Shown piece after piece: positions 43,972 to 54,326 of a stretch of DNA of 64,000 nucleotides. This DNA is from Penicillium oxalicum (taxonomy: Eukaryota > Ascomycota > Eurotiomycetes > Eurotiales > Aspergillaceae): assembly GCF_001723175.1 (NCBI RefSeq), contig NC_064656.1:124001-188000 (forward strand). Reading direction: 5' to 3'. The translations under genes were made by a program, and so were the position numbers. The notes under the pieces are model-generated. The model was given only the letters and a program-made list of their open reading frames with translations. It was not told where the DNA came from and did not search any database. Numbering within the stretch: the stretch's first letter is position 1; every line of letters starts with the position of its first letter.

Positions 43972-44949
43972 ATGAAAATTTTCACATTATGGGCTGGGCT
44001 TGCGGCCGTTGCTTTCTCAGCTAGCATCAGCCGTCCTTCAGCCTCAGGCCATGACGACGAAGTCCAGCTCCCTCTCGTTATTTGGCACGGGCTAGGCGAT
44101 GACTTTGAACGCGACGGCCTGAAAGAGGTAGCCTCTTTGGCCGAGTCTGCCAACCCAGGGACATATGTGCATATCATCAGATTGGCAGAGACGGGAAGCG
44201 GTGATCGCCGAGCCACCTTCTTCGGGAACGTCACGGAGCAAATCGAAACCGTCTGCGAGCAACTCGCGTCAAACCCGATCCTGAGCACCGCCCCGGCAGT
44301 CAACGCCCTTGGCTTCTCGCAAGGAGGGCAGTTCCTGCGTGGCTATATCGAGCGCTGTAACAACCCTCCTGTGCGGAATCTGGTCACATTCGGGAGCCAG
44401 CACAATGGCATCTCAGACTTCCAATCCTGCTCGCTGGGCGACTGGCTTTGCAATGGAGCCGAAGCACTTTTGCGGTCCGGACGCTGGACTGACTTTGCGC
44501 AGGGCCGCGTGGTTCCTGCTCAATACTTCCGTGATCCTACCGAGTTAGATGCATATCTCGAGAACAGTAACTTCTTGGCAGATATCAACAACGAGCGCGA
44601 ATTGAAGAACGTGGACTACAAGAAGAGACTGCAGTCTCTGAATATCTTTGCCATGTATATGTTTGACGATGACACGGTCGTTGTGCCAAAGGAGAGCGCT
44701 CTGTTTGCCGAGGTTAACTCCACCGACGGCACGGTGACCCCCTTGCAGGAGCGACCAATTTACAAAGAGGACTGGCTGGGATTGAAGGCCCTTGACGACC
44801 AGGGCAAGCTTCATTTCAAATCTGCTCCCGGTCAACATATGGAATTGTCAGAGGAGCTGCTCAAAAAGACCTTCAAAACGTACTTTGGTCCCGTTGATGA
44901 AGATGAATCGGCCTCGTTGCCACGATTGTTGGCTCAGCCGGGATACTGA
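43972..44949 (+). CDS. ppt1: Palmitoyl-protein thioesterase
   Basis: Single exon of 325 residues. It removes thioester-linked palmitate from S-acylated proteins in the vacuole/lysosome or secretory lumen. MKIFTLWAGLAAVAFSASIS is a signal peptide. The alpha/beta hydrolase triad is visible: Ser at about residue 116 in GFSQGG, an Asp in the FDDDTVVVP region (about 233-234) and His at about 289 in PGQHMEL. The LVIWHGLGDD strand after the leader and the LVTFGSQHNGISD region match PPT1. Length agrees with PPT1 (about 306) plus extra C-terminal residues. An in-frame ATG at 43939 would add 11 residues before the signal peptide and is less likely. The promoter holds a CRE/E-box composite. Confidence 0.93.
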   Translation: MKIFTLWAGLAAVAFSASISRPSASGHDDEVQLPLVIWHGLGDDFERDGLKEVASLAESANPGTYVHIIRLAETGSGDRRATFFGNVTEQIETVCEQLASNPILSTAPAVNALGFSQGGQFLRGYIERCNNPPVRNLVTFGSQHNGISDFQSCSLGDWLCNGAEALLRSGRWTDFAQGRVVPAQYFRDPTELDAYLENSNFLADINNERELKNVDYKKRLQSLNIFAMYMFDDDTVVVPKESALFAEVNSTDGTVTPLQERPIYKEDWLGLKALDDQGKLHFKSAPGQHMELSEELLKKTFKTYFGPVDEDESASLPRLLAQPGY

Positions 44950-46378
44950 TCAATGTTGTCGCTCTCCAAGTCCACGCCTTTTTTGTTCTGTTCTTTCCTC
45001 TCGTCAGGGGTGCTCGAGCCATTGTGTCTCTGCTCATCAGATGGATATGCTTATCAATCATAATTGTAAATTGATAATATCATGCCTCTCACTGGGCCGC
45101 CAGTACGGACCTGAGATGTTGCCTTTCATGATGCAGCTGAAAGTGCCACGGACCACAAAATCCAAACTTAATAAGACCATTGGTCTCGAACCTCTGCCTA
45201 GTGAAATTGACAGTTTTTGAATAGGTAAGACCTTGAAGCGCTTCATACAGTTGGAGCTCGTCCCTTCGAAAAAGTCAGTGCATACTCTACGTTCAATTAG
45301 GATTTGCCCAACACTGGCTGATAAACATAATTCCAGGAAAGTAACCAGGTGAAAGTCTACTACTTTTAAACCTCTTTTCCAGGTCAAATTTCTGGGTATC
45401 CAAGTGGAGAACCTCATACATTCTATGGGGAACGAGTAAGAACAAAATACAGCCCGCTGCAGCAATAGGGTTGGAACAAATCCTACCCCCCGTCTTTCCC
45501 GGGCAAGGGACCCACAAAATATACAATCGACAGATTTTATTTTATGTCTGGTGGGTACATCCATTATGCTTATGATTGCTTCGATAAGCAAAAATCTAGA
45601 ACACTTTCCATTTATGTAACAATCTTTCTCTAACTTATATTTACAATGACGTTTCCATAGTAACGTGAATCCATCTCCATACAAATCATGTAAATATATC
45701 GAGAAATAACTCACTAAAGAAGGGGATGTGGGTAGTTTTGCGGTAAGATTGCAGTCAATCCTCGAAGGTTTTGACAGTGTTCGAACTACATCCAACAATG
45801 GCAATGAAGCGCACTATGTCCATTCGAGTACTTCTATGGGCGTAGTCTTCTGGTGCTCAAATAGAATTGATCGGGAGGCTCTTGGCTCTGCACAAGAGCT
45901 GGAGAGAGAATACTCGATAATTGAGTGGAACAAGAAAGAAAAAAGAAAGAAAAAAGAAAGAAAAAAGAAAGAAAAAAGAAAGAAAAAAGAAAGAAAAAAG
46001 AAAGAAAAAAGAAAGAAGGACTTTTCTCACTGAACCACTGAACCGGCGATAGAGAGAAAATAAACACCTCGAAGACGCTGGCCCTCAGGATAAGGACAAA
46101 TCCCAAGACACGAGGCTTCGCCTCTCACGCTTGATCAATGGGAGGAGAGCGCTTCGTGGAAGATCCAGCTAGGAGGTGTAGAGACTGAGCAGAGTTGTTT
46201 ACTTAGATTATGGCGCTCCGAAGGATCTGAGAAGTATAGGTATTTCGAATAGATAATAATCATGTACAGGAAAATTAGAAGGAACATGCGGATAAGCAAA
46301 TGTGACAAAACTGGGACGATGGGAAAACTGTACGACCCATCGCCGACTATACATAGAACGGGCATGGTGGAACTGCAT
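44950..46378. other. Convergent intergenic region with minisatellite
   Basis: About 1.4 kb between the 3' ends of PPT (+) and EFR3 (-). AT-rich, with an 11-bp minisatellite (45933-46015). A minus-strand frame of 168 codons from an ATG at 45564 to 45058 is open but has no recognisable domain. Confidence 0.5.
45933..46015. repeat. 11-bp A/G minisatellite, about 7.5 copies
   Basis: Unit gaaagaaaaaa repeats head to tail. The plus-strand ORF that reads through it encodes a Lys/Arg/Glu run, which is an artefact of the repeat. Copy number is likely variable. Confidence 0.9.
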
Positions 46379-49300
46379 TCAATATGGAGGTCGTCCGAGG
46401 CCACCCCCACTAACTTGCCGGCGGCTCGAGTAACTGTTAGATGTATCTGCTTGGGAAGATGATACCGCGGCAGATGGACGATCACCATTGGCAAGCGATG
46501 TATTACCGGTTGAAAGGAAACCGTCGAGTAGTTTCTTCAACTCGTCGCGTCGAGCGAAGTCAAGAGGAGGCTCGGGGCCGTTGAGTGCCGCGTCTCGATA
46601 GCCATCAGAGTATCCAAGCGCAATGTTGTGACTTGATCGACTCTTGTTACGATCAAGGGTCTTTGAAGCTCGACCGTTTCGGAAGGAGTCTGATTTTGGA
46701 GCGGTTTTTGATGATTGTTGAGAATCGTAAGGGGCGGTAGATGGGCGATCGGTAAATGTCAAAGACCGCTGAGAATCGTTCGGGAACCCTCCAGGAATTG
46801 GCAAAGCACTCGGAGTGGGAAGAGGGGTGTTATTCTCGGAATCTTGATCTTGCTCGGTGGGCGGTTCATCTTCTGGTGGGATGACGGTAGACATAAATGC
46901 CCGTGGTGTCTCAGTTCCACCATTCTCAGACGGGCGTTGAGTCTCATGGTCCATTGCGGAGACGGCATCTTGATCCGCCTCCGAACCAGAATAGGCGCCG
47001 CTCACCATACTTTCACTCCCCGAGGACAGTACGCTCGCATTAGATGCACCGATTTGGCCGCGCAGCGGACTGCGTCGACGAATATTAGCTTCCGTATTAA
47101 CAGATAATACCCGCCGCAGATCAGTGACGCGGACCGGCGACGCTCTGCCTGAGCTAGTCTCTGGACTGTAAGAGATATCAGGGACACTCAAGGGATGATT
47201 GAGTCCCAGGGCCGAGCCACCGGGGGAGCCATTCGCGTTTCCGTTCAAGTGACTGTTGCGGGTCATAGTGCCACCGCGGGACCCGGTGAGGGACGCAGTC
47301 CCGGCACTATCTTTCTCCACGGCGGCAAGGCACGCATCGCGAGACCAAGGTGACAGCAAATGCTCTTTTACAGGAGATGGGAGTCCCTTCTCTTGCTTCG
47401 ATGGCTGTGAGCCGAAACTGTGGGTCAAAACCGGGAATTCGAATCCTTGGCTTGCCGATGTTTGGGGACTTTGCGGAGCAGATGCAACCAACTGGGAATA
47501 AGCCTCTTCAATGCCCTTGACTAGCCCGTCAACGTCCCTGAACGGCGTGGGGGTGAAAGAGTCCGAGAAACCATCTGCCATGACCTTTTCATCCATAGTG
47601 ATACTATCGAGGCCAGTGGGTGGAAGCTTGATCCTGGAGAACCAATGGCCCTTGTTCTTGCGGCTTTCAATCTCTGAGCGAACCTTATCGCCAGCGGATG
47701 TGGCTTCGAGATTGAACTTCTCCGCTACAGCGAGCAGGTAGCCGTGGACCAAACTTCCGACGTTGACACGCGCTGCAGGGGATCCCAACTCTACAGAAGT
47801 AGACAAGTCTTCTTGCAATCTCAGGACCATGGGTAGCCCAAACTGGGCTGCGTTCACGCCAAGATTCTCCACAAGGCTGACCAGCAGAAGATACAAAACA
47901 AGCACTTCCGATCCCGTGGCTGAATTGTCAAGAGCGGCGTCATAGATAGCCAGGTGTAACAGACGTAGGAAATTACACTGTGCAATAACAATTGCGCTTT
48001 CTCTGTGATTCGCGGATGCAGTTCGTCGGTTCGGTGATTTGTCCGAAAGTTCGGCATCTCGACGTGGTACTGGTTTTTGCAACCTAGGGAGATCCATGCG
48101 AACCTTGAGATCTTGCTTGGTGGTTTCCAGCTGGAGCCAGGATAGGAATGCGTCAGCGTATGCATGGCGAACTTCTGCATCGCCGTCTCGAAGCAGACCA
48201 TGAGTCCCTTCCCAGACATGAAGTCCCACTTGATTTCTGGCCTCTGAGCCCTTCATGGAGGTTGGTGTTCGGAGGTTGGCCACGACAAGAACGGATTTGA
48301 CGGCTCGAAGCGCAGTCACCTTCGCAACCGGATGAGCAAAGATCTCACCATACATCTTCTCTCCGTTCGGCTGGTCTGTCTCTGGATTTGTCGAGCCTAC
48401 CCCTGAAACACCCCCAGTCTCATGGACGGTGGCTAGGGAAGGCTGAATGGTGGTTTCGTAGCCAGAGGCAGACTTGACATGACGGAGGATGGTACGCATC
48501 ATGTCTGCAACTTGGTCGCCGTAGTAGTTATGCGTTGCAAGATTGCCGATGCACTGCTCCACCAGAGTAAGCATGGCTTTTCTGTTTTGCGAGATGGGTT
48601 GCGCGGTATCGTTCGTCAAGCTCATGCTCTTCTGAATCTCACCCTCGACCCCGTTGACAGGAGACAGCAAGTCAGACATATATCGCATCAGTCCGAGGAG
48701 AATATCCATGACACTCAGACCGATCATATTGACTGGGGATTTCAGAAGCCAATTGACGACGGAGAGAATGGTGAACGACGACTCCAAGGTATCTTCCCTT
48801 GGCGGCGTATCATCCAAGAGATCCATCGCCATCATGAGGATGACGAATCGGACCTGAACCGGGCACCAGGTCGCAACTAACTCAATGAGGCTCGTCGCCC
48901 AATTGCCCGATCCGTGGCCAACCTCGTTCGATGTCTTGGAGCTGGGGGTCTGCGCGAAGCGCTTTTTGGAAATGAACCGAAGGATCTCCGTGGCCGCTAT
49001 GCGAATCTGACCACGACTACTACCCGAGACGATAATTTGCTCCAAACAACGCAGCGCCAGCAGCCTCGAGTCCATTTCCGCACGTCTATCGGCGTCAGCG
49101 GTCGACTGTGCGGCCAGCGCAGGGTCTCTTTCCGCCGCGTCAACTGTATTCACTGTCGCAATGCTGACCCGGCGATTCAAGCCCGTATCGCGAGTGTCCT
49201 GGTCGGCCTCTGCAAGCCTGGCTTTCAATGTTCCTAGCACATTTTCTTCCGAGGAATAGAGGTTCTCGAGAATGACAGGCAGAATAACGCGAAGAATTGA

Positions 49301-49987
49301 CCCTCCATCTGCGGCTAGGCTCTCTGAACTCACAATACTCCTGATGGCGCGCAGTCCAGCGTTGCGCCACCGTAATGAAAGTGGATGACCCAATTTGGGC
49401 ACTGAATAATCCGGGGAGTGCGGATTCGCAAATCCGGCATATGTTTCAATCACCTGCCGATACTTGTTGGCGAGCCCTTGGTCTGCTGAAATGACGGCTG
49501 GGTCTTGATGACGGCAAAACGTATTAAACGTCGCAATCGAATCCTCCACCATGGAAATGTCGTGAGACTGTTGCACGTTCTCGATGATCGATAACACATA
49601 GCAGGCGTAGATGGGCAACTCGCGGGGAACTTTTTCGATGAGCGCCGTCAGGATATGAAGCGCGACCTGGACATTTCTAGTATGGAAAACGCTGTCAGCA
49701 TTTGCTGTGATCCCGAGCTCGAGACATGGGCATCTTTTCTGCATCAATCCATCCTACACACGCTCAACTTACCCCAGTCGACGCCTCCAAACATCTTTGG
49801 CGACCCGTTTCTCCAGAAAAGCGCCCACCTTTGTCAATTTGCTGCGGCGTGTACTAGCATAGTACAACAAATAGGACAGTTCGCTCGGGTTTGGCTTCAC
49901 TTCGGCCACCCCCTTCTGGTATTTAGGGTAACATTTCAGGGTCAAGACCTGGTGCCGCGGGCGACACGACTGGCGTACAGACTCCAT
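46379..49987 (-). CDS. efr3: EFR3, plasma-membrane scaffold for PI4-kinase
   Basis: Minus strand exons 49773-49987 and 46379-49676 (GTAAGT/TAG, phase closes) give 1170 residues. Efr3 anchors the Stt4 PI4-kinase complex with Ypp1 at the plasma membrane, where it makes PI4P. Family features seen: an N-terminal opening MESVRQSCRPRHQVLTLKCY, the SELSYLLYYASTRRSKLTKVGAFLEKR segment, then a long ARM/HEAT-like helical rod (to about residue 800). A Ser/Pro-rich disordered tail ends in a short helix DELKKLLDGFL near the C-terminus. Cys8 and Cys19 lie in the basic head; palmitoylation of N-terminal Cys is known for animal EFR3, while yeast relies on a basic patch. The internal frame is open for 1100 codons without introns. 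Confidence 0.93.
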
Positions 49988-51166
49988 GAGGCACAGACTT
50001 GAGGCGATCTCGGAGTGGGATCCGCCGCAAAGCTGGAAGATCGCGACGTTGGGGTGGCTTCTGAATGACAGATCAAAGATGAAACACGCAAGAGATTATC
50101 GAGATGCCGTGTGGGCCATGAGAAGGTGAAGAGGCGGGCTGAGAGGAGCGGACAATTGGGTGCGAGTGCAGTCACTGTTGGACGGGAACGGGGGCAGTGC
50201 GATGAGGTAGTTGGCGGCTGATGATCCCCAGGGGGTGGGGTCTCTCACCAAATTTCAGCCCTCGACCACGAGAGCAAAAGGTTGCTATGCAATTGCTATT
50301 TGTATAGCCAATCTGCATGTGCAAAGAAATAAGATAAAGACAAAAGGAGCATTCAAATGAGATATTGTCGCCCGATCTTCTCTCTTAATTTCCACAAGAT
50401 AGAAGGTCGGAAATACGTAGGAGACCAACATCAGAGAGGGAAAAAAAGTTTCGGAACAGAACACTTCGATGCGGACCGTAATAATTGCGCACGGTCCAGT
50501 ACTGTTTCCCCAATACCACCACGTCCCAAGCACTAGATCACTAAGCATTACAAGCCATCATTATTGACTGCATTTGATCAAGTATGGAAGCAGCGGGCGA
50601 TCAACGTAATTATTTGGAACTTGCCATGTAATGTTGGCGGTAGTTTACATCGATGGCCTCGGGTAGTTGCCACATGGGTTGACGCATGCGGCACGATCGC
50701 ATTGTTGCTGTCCGCGTTGACAATCGATACCTCTGGAAGATACCTACCAGTGCGGCTGATTACACGCATCCTCGGTCTTCGAGGGTGCCTCTCCACCCCG
50801 AAATACTGCAGTGACGCCCATTGGCAAGCATGTCCCAACCGACCACATCATGAGAGAAGTGAACTTTGGAGAAATCAAATAAAGATGATCGGCACTTCGT
50901 CTTGAGATCCTTTGATCGACAAACTGGTGCCCTCTGCCGATCGACTGAATGCCTCGGTCGCACATGACGCCCTTTCTGGGTAGCTAGTAGTTACCCACTT
51001 TTTTCAAATCTTGGGCTTGATTGAATTCAGGTGATCGCTGGCGTTTGCCGAAAATCTGATAAGGGGCATGGTCTCGAGAGGGTCATGAGAATTGCCGTGT
51101 CATGAAATGCCTGGAGATAAGTTGAAATTGGTCCCGCAGAAGCGATTGTCTGCGTCCAACAATGGA
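49988..51166. other. Intergenic region, EFR3 upstream
   Basis: About 1.2 kb between the EFR3 start (-) and the MED31 stop (-). No gene is supported. Confidence 0.5.
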
Positions 51167-51595
51167 TCATGTGTGTGTCCCATTTCCATCTTCTCCCTTG
51201 TCCTCGCTTTCGTCCTCCTTTGGCGCATTGTCCGTCTGCACATTCCCAGCCAGACTCTCAATGACATGAGGCAGAATGATGTCGCGACGAAATCGATCTT
51301 CTTGAAGCAGCCGCAAGGCGCGCAAGGTTGGACCCGGATGAGTGAGGAATTGAGCGTACTCGGGGGTCTTCCAGTATGAGTAGAGATAGGCCAAGTAGGC
51401 GGCAAATGCTTGTGCATCCGGCGCTGAGGTGGAATTGTCGTCGTCATCGCCTTGGGCAACGCCGAGAAGATTTGGGTAAGTGACGGCCAGGTAGGAGAGG
51501 TAGTAGGGATTGGCCAAAGACGACACAAATTCCAGCTCGAGCGTGAAGCGTAGATTCGATTTTGTGGGAGGGGGGGGGTCTTGCGCCGGTTCCAT
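51167..51595 (-). CDS. med31: Mediator subunit MED31 (SOH1)
   Basis: Single exon of 142 residues from the ATG at 51595; an open frame runs further upstream to 51787, but the family starts close to the conserved FTLELEFV motif. MED31 is a small conserved subunit of Mediator that links activators and RNA polymerase II in the nucleus. The SOH1 core is present: [22 protein letters not shown], then the [19 protein letters not shown] block, then [17 protein letters not shown] at the end of the core. An Asp/Ser-rich insert ([12 protein letters not shown]) separates two helices of the core, and the tail is acidic and disordered. It is divergent with the tannase gene. Confidence 0.92.
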   Translation of the reverse strand: MEPAQDPPPPTKSNLRFTLELEFVSSLANPYYLSYLAVTYPNLLGVAQGDDDDNSTSAPDAQAFAAYLAYLYSYWKTPEYAQFLTHPGPTLRALRLLQEDRFRRDIILPHVIESLAGNVQTDNAPKEDESEDKGEDGNGTHT

Positions 51596-52432
51596 GCTTG
51601 CGATAGACGTGTATATGTGAGGCGTGTGAGCCTTGGAAAAGAATGAGTGATGATGCAGAGGAATAAACACTGATGGTAAAATGGCAGAGTAGCCTCCACT
51701 TGTGCTTTCGAACGACCTGCCGCTCCGCGGTGAAGCTCGCATTGGCGTTACAGCCTGAGGTGTCGAGTCCTTGTGGGCCCGTGCCAAGTGTGGATCGGCT
51801 GGCTGGTTTCAAGGTACCACAAAAAGTCCCCACGCAGCCCTTGTCTACTGTCTATCTCAGGCACGTCCTCCATATTGATTGTTTGCTTTGAGTGCTTCTC
51901 GACATCTTTCGATCCGATAAGGGCTTGTTTCTTCTTGGCTGTCGGTACTTCCCCGTGACTTCGAAGCTACCGGGAAAGATCTTACCAGAACCAATCACGG
52001 CTTGTCGCCACTAGCATTGACTTTGACCCCACGATATCCACTTCCGAGGTCCAAAATGTCTGTCGACTCATCACCCTTTTGGGCCATCTGGGACTATAGC
52101 TCCTGGAGCTTCCCCGTCTTTGAAACGTTGGCTATCTGCCCTATGCGAATGGGTAGCATCTCTCACTTGCACAAGAGGAGCACAGTCTGTCCTCACCGCT
52201 GACGGTAGGCCTGGAGAATTGACTGCAGCAGGGTTCCCATGTCTCCCCACAATTTGTTCCAGGGGATTCTCCACACAACTAGGGAAAATTATGACCGTTC
52301 ATCCGAGCTAACCCTACGTGAGCAATATTCCGTTCCTCTTGGAGTGATCATGTCTGAGATATGAGGTGAAGACGGGGTCGTATACAAGGAATTCGGCCAC
52401 ACTTCAGGTACGCCGGATGTGAATTCATCCCG

Positions 52433-52438
52433 GCGGGG
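52433..52438 (+). promoter_or_regulatory. CreA-like site (GCGGGG)
   Basis: Fits the SYGGRG consensus of the carbon catabolite repressor CreA, 134 bp before the tannase start. A single six-base hit is weak evidence on its own. Confidence 0.3.
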
Positions 52439-52484
52439 AACCTAGACGTAGTTCATGGTGGGAGTCCTCTCCATGCAAATGGCA

Positions 52485-52490
52485 TATATA
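52485..52490 (+). promoter_or_regulatory. TATA box of the tannase gene
   Basis: TATATA about 82 bp upstream of the ATG at 52572, a usual distance for inducible fungal secreted enzyme genes. Confidence 0.5.
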
Positions 52491-52571
52491 TCAACGGGCG
52501 CAAGACCTCTCTGGGTTGGTTAGGGCAGACTTTATTCTCTTTTGCTTGCCATTGATAACACAGGGCTCATC

Positions 52572-54326
52572 ATGCGATCTCACTTGGTCTCGCAGACCTT
52601 GGCCCTGGCAGCGGTTGCCTCGGCAAGCGTCACTTCTGCAACGTCCCTCGAGGACATTTGCACGGCAGATTACGTCAAGTCCAAGCTTCCGCCTTCTGAC
52701 TTCATCCAGGGCATCACCCTTGACCCTTCATCGGTCACTGCAAATGCCGTACACAATGCCTCCGTCGGAGCAGCGGCAACCTTCTACCCGGCAGCGACAT
52801 TCTCTTACTGCAATTTGACGCTGGCGTATTCACATGACAGCCGCAGTGGTGATCGAGTCCTTGTTCAGTACTGGCTTCCTGACCCCGCTCAGTTCCAGAA
52901 TCGATATCTCTCAACTGGAGGTGGAGGCTATGCCATCAACTCCGGAACCGAATCGCTGCCTGGCGGGGTTATGTATGGTGCTGTGGCTGGTCGAACCGAC
53001 GGTGGATTTGGAGGCTTCACGGTGCAGGCCGATGCGGCAATGCTCTTGGCCAACGGGACCTTGGACTATGAGACCCTGTACATGTTTGGATTCAAGGCCC
53101 ACTGGGAGCTGAGTAAGATAGGGAAGCAGCTCACGAGAAACGTTTTCAACATGGACGACGGCACCAAACTCTATTCCTACTACCAGGGTTGCTCTGAAGG
53201 AGGCCGTGAAGGATGGAGTCAGATCCAACGCTTTGGGGACGAATGGGATGGCGCCGCGATTGGGGCTCCGGCTTTCCGCTGGTCATTCCAACAGACTCAA
53301 CATCTGTACTCCAACATCGTGACCAAGACTCTGGGCTACTTTCCACCACCCTGTGAGATGGACAAGATAGTCAACGAGACGATCTCAGCTTGCGACTCTT
53401 TGGATGGGTTGAAGGATGGAGTGGTCTCCCGATCAGATCTGTGCCAATTGCACTTTGATATTTCCAGCGTGGTTGGGCAGCCTTACTACTGCGCTGCTTC
53501 GCCGGGTGGTTTCAGCTTTGGGATGCGAACATCTGCTACCCCCGAGCAAAAGGGAACGGTCAGCAAGGAAGCCGTGGAGGTCGCCAAGGAAGTGATTCGT
53601 GGCCTACGCGACTCGCAAGGTCGACAGGTGTATCTGTCATATCAGACCGCGGCGACCTTTGCCGATGTCAACACTCAATACAACACTTCCAGCGGGAAAT
53701 GGGAGCTCTCTGTCAACGGACTCGGCGCAGAATTCATCGCACTGCTGCTTGACAAGAATGGGACCAATTTATCCAACCTCAATGGTGTGACCTATGACAC
53801 CCTCAAAGGTTGGATGATTGGTGGCATGCAAGAATACTATTCCACTCTTCAGACTACATGGCCCGATCTCACCCCGTTCCATGAAGCTGGCGGCAAAGTT
53901 ATCCACTTCCACGGTGAGGCCGACAACAGTATCCCGACTGCGTCCTCGGTCCGATACTGGGAGTCAGTCAGGGAGATCATGTACCCTCATCTGTCTTACA
54001 AAGATGGTGCCAACGCCTTGAAGGATTGGTACCAACTCTATCTTGTTCCAGGCGCCGCCCATTGTGCGACCAACCCTCTGATGCCCAACGGTCCATTCCC
54101 GCAGACAAACTTGCAGGTTCTCATTGACTGGGTCGAGAAAGACGTCAGGCCCGTCACTCTCAATGCGACCGTTCTACAGGGAGAGCATCTGGGTGAGAAT
54201 AGGCAAATCTGTGCCTGGCCTCTGCGACCCATGTGGAAGAATGGAAGTATGCGGTGCGAGTACGACCAGAAGTCGATTGACACATGGCACTATGATCTGA
54301 ACGGTGTGCCAATCCCAGTATACTAA
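52572..54326 (+). CDS. Secreted tannase (tannin acyl hydrolase, feruloyl esterase family)
   Basis: Single exon of 584 residues. It cleaves galloyl esters and depsides of hydrolysable tannins outside the cell; family members also act on feruloyl or chlorogenate esters. MRSHLVSQTLALAAVASASV is a signal peptide, cleaved about residue 23. The catalytic set of this family is complete: the CS-D-HC motif with C207-S208 in GCSEGGREG, D451 in HGEADNSIP, and H497-C498 in AAHCATN. The neighbouring Cys pair forms the structural disulfide at the active site. Many N-glycosylation sequons are present. The length and the VPVY-like ending match Aspergillus oryzae tannase. A TATA box and CreA-like site lie upstream, in keeping with an inducible enzyme. 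The exact substrate (tannin or feruloyl) is not decided by sequence alone. Confidence 0.9.
   Translation: MRSHLVSQTLALAAVASASVTSATSLEDICTADYVKSKLPPSDFIQGITLDPSSVTANAVHNASVGAAATFYPAATFSYCNLTLAYSHDSRSGDRVLVQYWLPDPAQFQNRYLSTGGGGYAINSGTESLPGGVMYGAVAGRTDGGFGGFTVQADAAMLLANGTLDYETLYMFGFKAHWELSKIGKQLTRNVFNMDDGTKLYSYYQGCSEGGREGWSQIQRFGDEWDGAAIGAPAFRWSFQQTQHLYSNIVTKTLGYFPPPCEMDKIVNETISACDSLDGLKDGVVSRSDLCQLHFDISSVVGQPYYCAASPGGFSFGMRTSATPEQKGTVSKEAVEVAKEVIRGLRDSQGRQVYLSYQTAATFADVNTQYNTSSGKWELSVNGLGAEFIALLLDKNGTNLSNLNGVTYDTLKGWMIGGMQEYYSTLQTTWPDLTPFHEAGGKVIHFHGEADNSIPTASSVRYWESVREIMYPHLSYKDGANALKDWYQLYLVPGAAHCATNPLMPNGPFPQTNLQVLIDWVEKDVRPVTLNATVLQGEHLGENRQICAWPLRPMWKNGSMRCEYDQKSIDTWHYDLNGVPIPVY

Larger units (their letters stand above)
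51596..52571. other. Divergent promoter region of MED31 and tannase
   Basis: 976 bp with no supported gene. A TATA-like string (TATATA, 52485-52490) lies about 85 bp before the tannase ATG, and a CreA-type GCGGGG at 52433-52438. Confidence 0.5.

Noticed and set aside
45930..46020. CRISPR-like array
   Set aside because: Units are contiguous 11-mers without spacers, in a eukaryotic genome.
45728..46033. Lys/Glu/Arg-repeat protein
   Set aside because: Purely a translation of the 11-bp minisatellite.
48000..48220. Minus-strand frame 47854-48219 as a separate gene
   Set aside because: Lies within the EFR3 exon in another frame.
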